From NCBI RefSeq assembly GCF_016789985.1, contig NZ_JAEUOL010000169.1, forward strand, positions 1-54,862: a stretch of 54,862 nucleotides of DNA, written 5' to 3'. How positions within the stretch are numbered: the stretch's first letter is position 1; each line of letters opens with the position of its first letter. Of this stretch, positions 1-8,806 are shown piece by piece. Origin of the DNA: Accumulibacter sp. GTDB taxonomy: Bacteria; Pseudomonadota; Gammaproteobacteria; Burkholderiales; Rhodocyclaceae. A model generated the notes under the pieces. The model did not search any database. It saw nothing but the letters and a program-made list of their open reading frames with translations, and was not told the origin of the DNA. The translations under genes and the position numbers were made by a program.

Positions 1-605
1 CAGGCGCCGAGTTCGACGCTGTCGCCTTCGACCAGGCCATGCTCGGTGGCGAGCCACAACTGGCCGACCGCCCTGCCGTCGGCGCGGTGACTGACCGCGA
101 ACAGGTCGCGCCGGCCGTCGGCGTTGAAGTCGGCGTCGAAAAACGTCTGGCTCGCCTGGACACTGCCCTGCACAGCGCCGACCCCGCCTTCTCCGGCCTG
201 GGCCATCCCGGTTGCCTGTGCGGCAGTCCTGTCCGGCGCGGGTTCGGAGGTGCCGGCGAAGGCTTGTCCGCCGGCGGTGAGCGACCAGGCGAGAGCCTTG
301 CTTTCGCCCGGATTTTCCATCAGCACACGGGTGGTATCGGAGAGCTGCGGCTCGGCGCTGTGGACTTCAGTGGCGACGCCGGCTGTCCCGTCGAGCAGTT
401 CCGGCAGGGCAAGTGGGTCGCCCGAGAGCAGCAGACGCGGTTCAAGTGGCTCCCAGTGCAGGCGGGAGTCGCTGCGGCCGGTGACGGGGCCCGGTGGCTT
501 GCCGGTCAGGTGGCTGAAGGCGTCGCGCAGGGCCGAGAGCAAAGGCGCTGGGCCGGGCCTCCGCGGCAGAGGCGAACGTTCGTCGTGTTTTGCCGACCGG
601 CGCAT
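1..605 (-). CDS. LEPR-XLL domain giant surface/secreted protein, N-terminal part
   Basis: Only the first 201 codons are in the window; the gene runs off the left edge. It starts at the ATG complementary to 603-605, preceded by a GGGGAG ribosome binding site. Residues 54-62 read LEPRLLLSG, the core of the LEPR-XLL domain, which is known from the N-termini of very large repeat-rich proteins. There is no classical signal peptide; the first 50 residues are basic and proline-rich. Residues 157-171 (DADFNADGRRDLFAV) match the DxNxDGxxD calcium loop of FG-GAP/VCBS repeats, so repeats probably continue beyond the edge. The machine operon at 4.6-11.7 kb lies on the opposite strand and is the likely exporter (inference). 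The domain call is firm; the size and function of the whole protein are not visible. Confidence 0.82.
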   Translation of the reverse strand, partial: MRRSAKHDERSPLPRRPGPAPLLSALRDAFSHLTGKPPGPVTGRSDSRLHWEPLEPRLLLSGDPLALPELLDGTAGVATEVHSAEPQLSDTTRVLMENPGESKALAWSLTAGGQAFAGTSEPAPDRTAAQATGMAQAGEGGVGAVQGSVQASQTFFDADFNADGRRDLFAVSHRADGRAVGQLWLATEHGLVEGDSVELGA

Positions 606-911
606 GGCGATTCTCCCCTTGTATCGCAACGCTCAATGTCAACGGACAAGGCCCACTTCCCCTGCTGTTCATCATTGTCGCAGGGAATCTCCGCGTGTAG
701 CGGCGGCGCCCCGGGCAGTCAGCCCGGCGGGGCGACGCTGGTCGATCGGCTGCTGTGCATACGCTGCCGGCCGGAAGTCTGAAACGATGCCAGCAATGGT
801 GAAACCGGCAGCGCAGCCCCCTGTTTCCTGCTATGCTACCGGCCGCAATTCTCGACAAGATGTTGCGAGATGTCAAGACTTTCCGGCACCTGTTTTTTTG
901 ATTGGCGAGCG
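606..911. other. Divergent intergenic region with hairpin and possible operator
   Basis: This gap separates the LEPR-XLL gene from the XRE regulator. It holds a strong imperfect hairpin at 707-734 (listed separately). A dyad at 851-869 has arms CTCGACAA and TTGCGAG, and could be an operator for the XRE protein. On the minus strand, TTGTCC (644-649) and GATACA (620-625) are 18 bases apart and form a weak promoter candidate for the LEPR-XLL gene. No convincing small gene was seen. Confidence 0.4.
707..734. repeat. REP-like hairpin, copy A
   Basis: The arms are CGCCCC-GGGC (707-716) and GCCC-GGC-GGGGCG (722-734), with a 5-base loop and a bulged GGC on the 3' side. The hairpin at 19794-19827 has the same architecture, including the GGC bulge, with a different loop. 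The shared stem and variable loop suggest a dispersed palindromic repeat rather than two unrelated terminators. There is no T-tract. Confidence 0.5.
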
Positions 912-1427
912 ATGCGCGAAACCCCTCCCGAAGACGAATCATGCAACGACCCAGCGACAGGGCAGGGGGGCAGGCAAGGGCTGCCGTCCTCTGCTGCACT
1001 CGCCGATTCGCTGGCGGCGCGCCTGCAGGCGGTCATCGGCAGGGAGTCGGTGTCATCGTTTGCGCGCCGTTGCGGGCTGGCCGAGTCGGTGCTGCGCACC
1101 TACCTCAAGGACGGGCGGATGCCACCGCTCGACAAGGCTTCGGCGATTGCCGCGGCGGCCGGGGTGACTGTCGACTGGCTCGCTAGCGGCCGCGGTGCCC
1201 ACGTCGCGGCCGAAGCGCGGGCGGTCTACACTGTTGCCCCCGCCGGGCTGACCGGCGGCGCGCCACCGACGCTGGATGCCACGGTGCTCGCAACTGTCCT
1301 CAAGGCGGTGCTCGCAGCGCCGGGTGCGGGCGTATCGACGGAAGAGCTTGCGGCGCGCGTCGTTGATCTTTACCGGCGGACGATGGTGCGCGTGCCGGCG
1401 AGGGGCGAGGCGGCAGACGGCGGCTAG
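912..1427 (+). CDS. XRE/CI-like helix-turn-helix regulator
   Basis: The protein has 171 residues from ATG 912. An in-frame ATG at 870 would add 14 residues but lacks a ribosome binding site, whereas 912 follows a weak GGCGAG. The helix-turn-helix includes [18 protein letters not shown] followed by [19 protein letters not shown] and VDWLASG, the pattern of phage CI-type repressors that bind operators as dimers. No LexA-type Ser/Lys peptidase is evident in the remainder, so SOS cleavage is not supported. It is transcribed away from the LEPR-XLL gene and has a dyad at 851-869 just upstream, so it may regulate itself and its divergent neighbour (inference). Confidence 0.75.
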   Translation: MRETPPEDESCNDPATGQGGRQGLPSSAALADSLAARLQAVIGRESVSSFARRCGLAESVLRTYLKDGRMPPLDKASAIAAAAGVTVDWLASGRGAHVAAEARAVYTVAPAGLTGGAPPTLDATVLATVLKAVLAAPGAGVSTEELAARVVDLYRRTMVRVPARGEAADGG

Positions 1428-1533
1428 CTTCACCTGCCGGTTCCGGCGCGTTCTGCCGTGCAGGCGCCTGCTTGCTGCGGTATTTGCCGGTGCCGTCCAC
1501 CATTCATCTTTATTGCAGCCAAGGAGAGTCAGC

Positions 1534-2517
1534 ATGTTCAAGGGAATTCTGATCACCAAAGACGAGGCCGGCTACCAGGCACGGCTCCAGGAAATCGACG
1601 ATGCCGTCCTGCCGGAAGGTGACGTCAGCGTGCGCGTCGCCTGGTCGACGCTGAACTACAAGGACGGTCTGGCGATTACCGGCAAGGCACCGGTCGTGCG
1701 GCGTTTTCCGATGGTACCGGGAATCGATCTTGCCGGCAGTGTGATCGAGAGTTCCAGCTCCGTCTGGAAGCCTGGTGATCAGGTGGTGCTGAACGGCTGG
1801 GGTGTTGGCGAGACGCACTGCGGCGGTCTGGCCGAACGCGCGCGTGTGCGCGGCGAGTGGCTGGTGTCCCTGCCGCAGCGGTTCACCCCACGTCAGGCGA
1901 TGGCGATCGGCACGGCCGGTTACACCGCCATGCTCTGCGTACTGGCGCTGGAACAGCACGGCGTGAAGCCTGAAGACGGCGAAATCCTGGTGACCGGAGC
2001 CAACGGCGGTGTCGGCAGCGTGGCGATCGCGTTGCTCGCCACGCTCGGTTATCGCACGGTGGCGTCGACCGGCCGCGTCGCGGAAGCCGAGCATCTGCGG
2101 GCGCTCGGCGCGACCGCCGTGATCGACCGCAGCGAACTCTCGACACCGGGCAAGCCGATCGGCAAGGAACGCTGGGCAGGCGTGGTCGATACGGTGGGCA
2201 GCCACACCCTGGCCAATGCCTGTGCGACCACCCGCTACCGGGGTGCGGTAGCCGCCTGCGGCCTGGCCGGCGGAATGGATTTTCCGGCGACGGTCGCTCC
2301 CTTCATCCTGCGCGGGGTGACGCTCTACGGCATCGACAGCGTGATGGCGCCGCTGGCGGTTCGTCAGGAAGCCTGGCAGCGCCTGGCGCGCGACCTCGAT
2401 CCGGCCAAGCTGGAAAGCATGACACGCGAGATCGGGCTGGACGAGGCGCTAGCGGTGGCCGGTGAGTTGCTGGCCGGCAAGGTGCGCGGACGGGTGGTGG
2501 TCGATGTGAATCGCTAG
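1534..2517 (+). CDS. acuI: Acrylyl-CoA reductase-like MDR oxidoreductase (YhdH/AcuI)
   Basis: This 327-residue medium-chain dehydrogenase/reductase belongs to the YhdH/YhfP/AcuI group, which reduces acryloyl-CoA to propionyl-CoA with NADPH. ATG 1534 follows AAGGAGAG. The N-terminus [13 protein letters not shown], the quinone-oxidoreductase-like segment [15 protein letters not shown] and the Rossmann motif [16 protein letters not shown] are typical. The zinc-binding residues of alcohol dehydrogenases are absent, as expected for this group. Length matches the family (about 325). It appears monocistronic, between an XRE gene and a decayed insertion sequence. The subfamily is clear; physiological use in acrylate detoxification or propionyl-CoA metabolism is inferred. 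Confidence 0.88.
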   Translation: MFKGILITKDEAGYQARLQEIDDAVLPEGDVSVRVAWSTLNYKDGLAITGKAPVVRRFPMVPGIDLAGSVIESSSSVWKPGDQVVLNGWGVGETHCGGLAERARVRGEWLVSLPQRFTPRQAMAIGTAGYTAMLCVLALEQHGVKPEDGEILVTGANGGVGSVAIALLATLGYRTVASTGRVAEAEHLRALGATAVIDRSELSTPGKPIGKERWAGVVDTVGSHTLANACATTRYRGAVAACGLAGGMDFPATVAPFILRGVTLYGIDSVMAPLAVRQEAWQRLARDLDPAKLESMTREIGLDEALAVAGELLAGKVRGRVVVDVNR

Positions 2518-2637
2518 GCGGGTACTCTCCTGGCCGATGGACCGGGCGCTGAGTCGTCTGCCACCGGCCGATTTCTTGCCCCATGCGGCATCGGTATCTA
2601 CGCAATCGTGGGCATCGGTTGGCGGCGGGGATGAAGC

Positions 2638-4032
2638 TATCCTTATACACGACTCACCCCGCAGCGACCTTGCGCATGAACTGGAGGCTGCCCGCACAGT
2701 CGATGACGCGCTGCCATCCGGGCCAGATGGTCTTGACGCCAGGCTCTCCGTCGCCTTTGCGTGCGAGGAATCCGCCGAGCCTGGCCACCAGGCGCAGGAC
2801 CTGTTTGAGGGTGGGGACGTCCGCTGGCGGCTTCTTCTGGGTCAGGAGGCGGGTGGCATGCCCTCCGCCTTGGTGGAAGAATCGATCGGCGGGCAAATCT
2901 GGACAGATCCGGCCGAATCGCATCAGCCTGGCAATGCGCCAGTAAACGATCAGGTACAGCGCGCTGGTGCGCTGCAGCCTGTCGATCGTGCCCAGTTGCC
3001 GGGTCTCGATCCGGCAGCCGTTCTTGAGAAGGTGGAAGAGGATCTCGATCTCCCAGCGCGCGATACCGGTCAATCAGTTCGGCGACCTTTTCGAACGTCT
3101 CGGCGGTGCGCTTGGTCAGAAAACGCCACTCGACCGGGTTGCTGCCGGCCGGCGGATCGATTTCCCTGCCGCCACACAGGTGGCCCGGATCGTCTGCTTC
3201 TTGCCATAAGCAAGATCCACTACCCGCGCCCAAAGCTGCTGGCGGACCCCCGCGCCTTCTGACCATTCCTCGCGGGCAGAGTGAAGGTGATGCCCCCGAG
3301 CGCTTCACCGGACGTCACCGTCTGCCACAGTTTCGGCCTGCGGGCAGTGCCCGATCGTGCCGGGCACGCAGCAACCAATCGGCCGGGTGGCCCAATTTAG
3401 CGGGGCGAGCCAGCGGCTCGATCAGGTCGGACGCGCGGCCGGCCACTTAGACCAGCCGGGCGTCCGGCACCTCCGTGGCCAGTTCGGCCACCCGCTCATC
3501 GCCCTCGATCCCGCGCGTGCGCTCCTTGATTCCCGGATGCTGAGCGTTGGCATCCTTCGGCTGACGCGCCCACCTCCCCGCATCCAGAACGCCCAAGGGC
3601 TCGCGATCCGCGCTGACTGCGTAGGTCGAATGCCCGTACCAGCCCCGTTGAGTCTCGTAGCTCGGGACCCAAGCCGGTCATGCCCTGCCCGTTGAAGTCC
3701 AGTTCGATGGTGTCCTGCGGCATCAGCACGACTTTAGGGCGGGCCATCCGCATCTTCGAGCACGACCAGTGAGGGGCCAGAAGGTCGTCCCAGGTGATGG
3801 CATCATTGTCGAAGAAGCGGTACGCCGCGAGGGGCTCCGACCAGCCCGCACACGTTCCGGAGAGACCAGTCGTCGGCCTCGAAGAGAGCGTGCCCAACAA
3901 CGCCATCGCTTGCTTGTCCCGTCGCCGGTTACCCGGATCGATTCCCTGCAGCTCCTCCACAGCCCAGTTCATGATACCGCCTGACCACGAAAGTTGGCAA
4001 GCTTATAGCGGGATCCTAAGTGTATAAGGGTA
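2638..4032. mobile_element. Decayed Tn5-like IS4-family insertion sequence
   Basis: The element is about 1.4 kb, bounded by terminal inverted repeats. The left end TATCCTTATACAC (2638-2650) matches the reverse complement of the right end (4020-4032) at 12 of 13 bases. The core CTTATACAC is shared with the ends of IS50/Tn5 (known). The transposase inside is broken by frameshifts. No target-site duplication is visible by eye in the flanks, so either the ends have decayed or the exact boundary is a few bases further out. Confidence 0.8.
2654..3972 (-). pseudogene. IS4-family (Tn5-like) transposase, frameshifted
   Basis: Three frames must be joined to recover the protein. The first part (from 3972) starts MNWAVEELQGIDPGNRR and has the Tn5-type DNA-binding and catalytic start AAYRFFDN and VLMPQDTIELDFNGQG. 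Near 3670 the frame changes and continues with SYETQRGWYGHSTYAVSAD and REPLGVLDAG. A later segment has REIDPPAGSNPVEWRFLTKR. Near 3065 it shifts again to RWEIEILFHLLKNGCRIE, which contains the YREK-like glutamate region, and ends LGGFLARKGDGEPGVKTIW. These are conserved blocks of Tn5-like IS4 transposases. At least two frameshifts make it non-functional. Confidence 0.85.
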
Positions 4033-4122
4033 TGCTCTATATGCACCGCGACCCGGCTGCGTTGGCTCCCAAGCAGGCGGTTCGCCTGTCGGATCTGTCC
4101 GACTTCTGTCACGTGGGCCGCA

Positions 4123-4500
4123 GTGACTTTGCCGACTTCATGCCGCGGTGCCGTATCGACACGCGCTGGCGGTGGCCCGGCGACGCACAAGACTGAGGAC
4201 TGGGAGGCCGTCAAGCGATCGGGAGCCAGGCTGACCATCGTCAGTCTGGTGCCTTTTCGGCAGCGCGGCCATATCCGCAACCACCTCGGCTACTATGGCT
4301 TGTCGCCGCGCGAACTGGAGATCACTGCGCAAAGCCTGTCGAGTGGGCTGACCAACACCCAACTTGAACGTCGGTTGTGTATCAGCGAGGAGACCGTGAA
4401 GACCCACCTGCACGAAGCCTTTCGCAAGATCGGAGTGGGCAGCCGACCGGAGTGGTTGGTGAGCGTGCTCGGTCTCGACGACGACCGTGCCCCAGCGCCA
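4123..4500 (+). pseudogene. LuxR-type HTH regulator fragment
   Basis: The frame encodes a GerE/LuxR DNA-binding domain, with LSPRELEITAQSLSSGLTN, then RLCISEETVKTHLHEAF and RKIGVGSRPEWL. No receiver or sensor domain precedes it: upstream the frame is uninformative and then reaches the insertion sequence right end at 4032. Downstream the frame stays open to 5118, but the composition there looks like a shadow of the next gene. It is probably the 3' remnant of a regulator broken by insertion and frameshift. A small intact single-domain regulator is the alternative. Confidence 0.6.
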
Positions 4501-4556
4501 CAGCGTGACGGGTTTTACTGGCCAGTTGGCCTGGGCCGGCCTCGCCCAGGAGACGG

Positions 4557-6638
4557 ATGCCGGAGATATCGACGGCGGCGTACGGCGGCTTCCATCGCCT
4601 ATCGAGGGTTCGAATGCGGTGCGGCCGCCGCAAGGCGCTTGAAGAGTTTCGCTTTTTTGCTACCATCCGGTGTCGATTGCCTCGAGCATGGCCGGATGTC
4701 GGCGGGCCGTGTTCGGCACGGCTGTTCCCACCCTTCGTGTCGTCGCGACCCTCCTGCTTGGGAAGTACTGTCTTGCCGTCGAGCCCGGATCATCCAGGAT
4801 CATTCAGCGCCGATCGACGCTCCGCATCGGGCGGCGGCACTGGTGGGGCAAGCGCCGGGGCTGGCGACGCCTGGAGCAGCTTTGCCGCGGCCCGGACGGC
4901 GGCCGATTTCTGTTCTGCCTGGTTGTCGCTGCAGTGTCTGCAGGTGCCCGAGGTGCGCGCCGCGCTGCTGCTGCTCGAACAAGGCGGTGGCACCTTCGTT
5001 CCCGCCGCCGTCTGGCCTTCCGCGCAGAGCGACGTCACCTACCTCGCGCCGGCTGCCGAGCAGTGCCTCGGCGAGCGGCAGGGCAAGGTGCTGCGCGGTC
5101 TGCCGGGCGCTCTGGTGATCGTCGCCTATCCGGTCGAACTCGACGGCCAGTTGCACGGTGCCGCCGTGCTGGACGTCGTCGAGCGGGCCGACGACGCGCT
5201 GCAGGGCGTGCTCCGCCAGTTGCACTGGGGCATCGGCTGGCTCGAGACCCTGTTCCTGCGCCGCCAGAACCTGGCGGATGCCGAAATCCTGCAGCGCGCT
5301 CGTATCGCGCTCGACGTCCTGGCCGTTGCCGGCGAACAGGGGCGCCTGCCCGCCATGGCCATGGCGGTGGTGAACGATCTCGCCAGCCGCTTCGCCTGCG
5401 AGCGTGTCGCGCTCGGCGTAGACCGCGGCGGGCGGGTGCGTCTGCTGGCCCTCTCGCACTCGGCCTTCTTCGAGCCGAAGAGCCAGTTCGTCGCGGCGCT
5501 CGAGAGCGCCATGGACGAGGCGCTCGATCAGCGGCGCAGCGTCGCCTATCCACCGCTCGCTGAAGCCGACGACGGTATCGCCATCGCGCATCGCGACTTC
5601 GCCGCGCCGCGCGCCGTGTGCTCGGTCGTGTTGGCCAGTCGCGGCATCGGAGTGGGCGTGCTCAGCTTCGAGCGCGGCACGCCCTTCACCAGCGACGACC
5701 GGCGTGCCTTCGAAGCGGTCGGCAGCCTGCTCGCACCGCTGCTGCACAGCCGGATCGAGCTGCACCGCTGGTTCGCCGGTCGCCTGGTCGACAAGCTGCG
5801 GCGCATCTGGCAGCATCTCGGAGACCGTCGGCGGCCCGGCCTGCGCGTCGCCGTGGCATTCGCTGTCGTGCTGCTGCTCGGCGTGCTCTTCCTGGACGGC
5901 GACTACCGGATCAGCGCGCGGGCCGTCGTCGAGGGCGAAGTGCAACGCGCCGCTGTCGCGCCCTTTGCCGGCTTCCTGCGTGAAGCACCGGTGCGCGCCG
6001 GCTTCGTCGTCCGCCAGGGACAGATGCTCGCCACGCTCGACGAGCGCGATCTGCTGGTCGAGCGGCAGCGCGCGCTGGCCGAACGCGAACAACATGGCGC
6101 GCGCTACCGCGACGCACTGGCCAAACATGAGCGGGCCAGCGCCAACGTCTCGCTTGCCCAGATGCAGCAGGCCGAATCGCAGCTCGCGCTGGTCGAGGAC
6201 AAGCTCTTCCGTGCCCGGATCGTTGCCCCGTTCGACGGTATCGTCGTCTCCGGTGATCTCAGCCAGTTGCTCGGCTCGCCGGTCGAACAGGGCAAACTGC
6301 TCTTCGAGATCGCGCCGCTCGACGCTTACCGCGTCATCCTCAAGGTCGAGGACCGCGACATCCGTGATGTGCGCGCTGGCCAGACCGGCAAGCTGGTGCT
6401 CAGCGGGCTGGCCGGCGAAGCGCTCGACTTCGAAGTGCGCAACATCTCGATGGCCGAGGCCGAAGACGGCCGCAACGTCTTTCGCGTCGAAGCGCAACTC
6501 GCCCGCAACGATCTCAAGCTGCGTCCCGGCATGGAAGGGGTCGGCAAGATCAACGCCGGCGCGCAGAGCCACGCCTGGATCTGGACGCACCGCCTGACCG
6601 ACTGGCTGCGTCTGCAAGCCTGGACCTGGCTACCCTAG
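4557..6638 (+). CDS. GAF-GAF-HlyD inner-membrane adaptor protein
   Basis: The longest frame gives 693 residues, but the first 70 or so look non-coding. A TTG at 4773 after GGGAAG would give 621 residues and fits the promoter candidate better. Two GAF-like domains occupy roughly residues 110-215 and 235-400. A membrane helix follows (about 430-448, RVAVAFAVVLLLGVLFL), then a HlyD adaptor: lipoyl-like half-motif, a coiled coil near 500-560, and the second half-motif ARIVAPFDGIVVSGDLSQ. Type I secretion adaptors of this family bridge the inner membrane to an outer-membrane channel. The GAF domains would be cytoplasmic and could bind a small ligand. It is first in a tight operon, 20 bases before the M50/HlyD gene. 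Confidence 0.8.
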   Translation: MPEISTAAYGGFHRLSRVRMRCGRRKALEEFRFFATIRCRLPRAWPDVGGPCSARLFPPFVSSRPSCLGSTVLPSSPDHPGSFSADRRSASGGGTGGASAGAGDAWSSFAAARTAADFCSAWLSLQCLQVPEVRAALLLLEQGGGTFVPAAVWPSAQSDVTYLAPAAEQCLGERQGKVLRGLPGALVIVAYPVELDGQLHGAAVLDVVERADDALQGVLRQLHWGIGWLETLFLRRQNLADAEILQRARIALDVLAVAGEQGRLPAMAMAVVNDLASRFACERVALGVDRGGRVRLLALSHSAFFEPKSQFVAALESAMDEALDQRRSVAYPPLAEADDGIAIAHRDFAAPRAVCSVVLASRGIGVGVLSFERGTPFTSDDRRAFEAVGSLLAPLLHSRIELHRWFAGRLVDKLRRIWQHLGDRRRPGLRVAVAFAVVLLLGVLFLDGDYRISARAVVEGEVQRAAVAPFAGFLREAPVRAGFVVRQGQMLATLDERDLLVERQRALAEREQHGARYRDALAKHERASANVSLAQMQQAESQLALVEDKLFRARIVAPFDGIVVSGDLSQLLGSPVEQGKLLFEIAPLDAYRVILKVEDRDIRDVRAGQTGKLVLSGLAGEALDFEVRNISMAEAEDGRNVFRVEAQLARNDLKLRPGMEGVGKINAGAQSHAWIWTHRLTDWLRLQAWTWLP
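4639..4666 (+). promoter_or_regulatory. Candidate sigma-70 promoter of the export operon
   Basis: TTGAAG (4639-4644) and TACCAT (4661-4666) are separated by 16 bases in an AT-richer patch. If it is real, transcription starts near 4673, so the ATG at 4557 could not be the true start of the following gene. A TTG at 4773 preceded by GGGAAG would then be favoured. Confidence 0.4.
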
Positions 6639-6658
6639 CCCGCAGCACCACCGGCGAC

Positions 6659-8806
6659 ATGGCCGCCCCCTTCCTCAGCGCTTCCTGGTACCGTATCGCG
6701 GAACTGCGGCCGGTATTGCGCGCTCATGCCCGCATCCAGCGTCAGCGCTTCCGCGGCCAGGCCTGGTACGTACTGCACGACCCCGCCTCGGGCAAGCTGC
6801 ATCGCTTCAGCCCTTCGGCCTATCGGGTGATCCAGTTGATGGACGGCCGGCGGACGATCAACCAGATCTGGGGCGAGGTGGCAGCGCAGGCCGGCAGCGC
6901 GGCGCCGAGCCAGGACGACGTCCTCCGCCTGCTCGCCCAACTGCACGCCGGCGATCTGCTGCAGGCCGATCTGCCGCCCGATGTCGACGAACTGGCCGAG
7001 CGTGGCGGCAAGCAGAAGCGCCACAAGCTGCTGCAGAGATTGATCAACCCGATGTCGATCCGCGTCCCCCTGTGGGACCCCGATGTCTTCCTCAAACGCA
7101 GCTTTCCGCTCGTCCGTCCACTGTGCGGGCCGCTCGGCCTCTGCCTCTGGCTGCTCGTCGTCGGGCCGGCGATCGTCCTCGCCGGCGTGCACTGGCAGGA
7201 ACTGACCGTCAATCTCAGCGATCAGGTGCTTGCCACCCGCAACCTGCTACTGCTCTGGCTGATCTACCCGCTGATCAAGGCCCTGCATGAACTCGGTCAC
7301 GGCTACGCGGTCCGTTCGGGTGACGGAGAAGTCCATGAGATGGGGATCATGCTGCTCGTCCTGGCGCCGATTCCGTATGTCGATGCCAGCGCCGCCGGCG
7401 CCTTTCGCAGCAAGTGGCGGCGCGCCGCGGTCGGTGCTGCCGGCATGCTGGTCGAACTCTTCCTCGCCGGTCTCGCCATGCTGTTCTGGGTGTCGGTCGA
7501 ACCCGGGCTGCTGCGCTCGATCACCTTCAACGTGCTGCTCGTCGCCGGCGCCTCGACCCTGCTGTTCAACGGCAACCCGCTGCTGCGTTACGATGGCTAC
7601 TACATACTCTCGGACCTGATCGAGATTCCCAATCTCGGCAATCGCTCGAACCAGTACTGGCAGTGGCTCGCCAAACGCCATCTGTTCGGCGTGACGACGG
7701 TCGAGCGACCGCCGGCGAGCCCCGGCGAGCGCCGCTGGTTCGTCTTCTACGGCGCTGCGTCGTTCCTCTACCGAACCTGGGTGATGATCGCCATCACCCT
7801 GTTCATCGCCGGCGAGTTCTTCGTCATCGGCGTCGTGCTGGCGATCTGGGCGGCGATCACCCTGTTCGTGCTGCCGGTCGGCAAGGGTCTGTCCTATGTG
7901 CTGTCGAGCCCCGAACTGCAGCGCACGCGCACACGGGCGCGACTGCTCACCTTCGGCGGGCTGGCCCTGCTCCTGCTTGGCGTGTTCTGCGTGCCGCTGC
8001 CGCTGCGCACGCATGCCGAGGGCGTGGTGTGGGTACCCGAAAACGCCGAGGTGCGCGCTGCTGCCGACGGCTTCGTCGAGCACCTGTTCGTTCGGCCGGA
8101 CGCGCCGGTCGGTGCGGGTGAACTCTTGCTGACCACCGAGGAGCCCGGTCTGATCGCCGAGCTCGAACAGAGCCAGGCCCGGGTACGCCAGTTCGCGGTG
8201 CAGTACGCCTCCCTGATGTTCGACGATCGCACGCAGGCGGTGGCGATTCGCCAGGACCTGGAGCGTGAGCAGGTGGTGCTGACGCGCGCCGAGGAAAAAC
8301 TCGATTCGCTGCTTGTGCTTGCTGCACTGCCCGGCCAGATCAAACTGGTGCGCGCCGAGGACCTGCCGGGGCGCTACGTGCACAAGGGAGAGTTGCTGGG
8401 CCATATCGTCGCCGGGCCGCCGCGCCTGCTGCGCGTGGTGGTCGGCCAGGACGACATCGCGCTGGTGCGCGAACAGCGCACGGTGGTCGAGGTGAAGATC
8501 GCCGACCGCCTCGAACACACCTATCGGGCGCAGGTTCTGCGTGAAGTGCCCGGCGGGTACGACCAGTTGCCCAGCAAGGCCTTGTCGCTCGATGGCGGTG
8601 GCCCGCACGGCACCGATCCGCGCGACCCGAACGGGCTGAAGTCGCTGCAGCGGCTGTTCCAGTTCGACCTCGAACTGCCACCGGAGGTTGGTGCGTTGCA
8701 GATCGGCACCCGGGTCTACGTGCGTTTCCACCATCAGGCCGAACCGCTGGCCGAGCAGTGGGGACGCCGTCTGCGCCAGCTCTTCCTGTCGCGCTTCAAT
8801 GTCTAG
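6659..8806 (+). CDS. PqqD-like / M50 peptidase / HlyD hybrid membrane protein
   Basis: The 715-residue protein fuses three modules. Residues about 37-105 resemble PqqD, the winged-helix fold that binds leader peptides (RFSPSAYRVIQLMDGRRTI). Residues 150-445 form a multi-spanning site-2-protease-like core with the metal motif HELGH (210-214) and the second motif NPLLRYDGYY, with Asp312 as the expected third ligand. From about 450 a periplasmic HlyD-type segment carries a lipoyl-like fold and coiled coil. M50 proteins with HlyD tails are known near peptide and protein export systems. All metal ligands look present, so proteolysis is possible. Its stop overlaps the SecA-like start by 8 bases. 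A role in recognising or cleaving the LEPR-XLL N-terminus is inference. Confidence 0.82.
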   Translation: MAAPFLSASWYRIAELRPVLRAHARIQRQRFRGQAWYVLHDPASGKLHRFSPSAYRVIQLMDGRRTINQIWGEVAAQAGSAAPSQDDVLRLLAQLHAGDLLQADLPPDVDELAERGGKQKRHKLLQRLINPMSIRVPLWDPDVFLKRSFPLVRPLCGPLGLCLWLLVVGPAIVLAGVHWQELTVNLSDQVLATRNLLLLWLIYPLIKALHELGHGYAVRSGDGEVHEMGIMLLVLAPIPYVDASAAGAFRSKWRRAAVGAAGMLVELFLAGLAMLFWVSVEPGLLRSITFNVLLVAGASTLLFNGNPLLRYDGYYILSDLIEIPNLGNRSNQYWQWLAKRHLFGVTTVERPPASPGERRWFVFYGAASFLYRTWVMIAITLFIAGEFFVIGVVLAIWAAITLFVLPVGKGLSYVLSSPELQRTRTRARLLTFGGLALLLLGVFCVPLPLRTHAEGVVWVPENAEVRAAADGFVEHLFVRPDAPVGAGELLLTTEEPGLIAELEQSQARVRQFAVQYASLMFDDRTQAVAIRQDLEREQVVLTRAEEKLDSLLVLAALPGQIKLVRAEDLPGRYVHKGELLGHIVAGPPRLLRVVVGQDDIALVREQRTVVEVKIADRLEHTYRAQVLREVPGGYDQLPSKALSLDGGGPHGTDPRDPNGLKSLQRLFQFDLELPPEVGALQIGTRVYVRFHHQAEPLAEQWGRRLRQLFLSRFNV

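Noticed and set aside
124..1167. Long plus-strand open frame across the left end
   Set aside because: It is antisense to the LEPR-XLL gene and then runs across the intergenic region; arginine-rich shadow sequence.
4601..4625. GGTTCGAAT resembling a tRNA T-loop, possibly a tRNA or attachment site
   Set aside because: The flanking bases do not pair as a T-stem and no acceptor, D or anticodon arm is present.
4800..6617. 605-codon open frame antisense to the GAF-HlyD gene
   Set aside because: GC-rich codon bias of the real gene keeps the opposite frame open; no family resemblance.
7247..8734. 495-codon open frame antisense to the M50/HlyD gene
   Set aside because: Histidine/glutamine-rich shadow of a real, motif-bearing gene.
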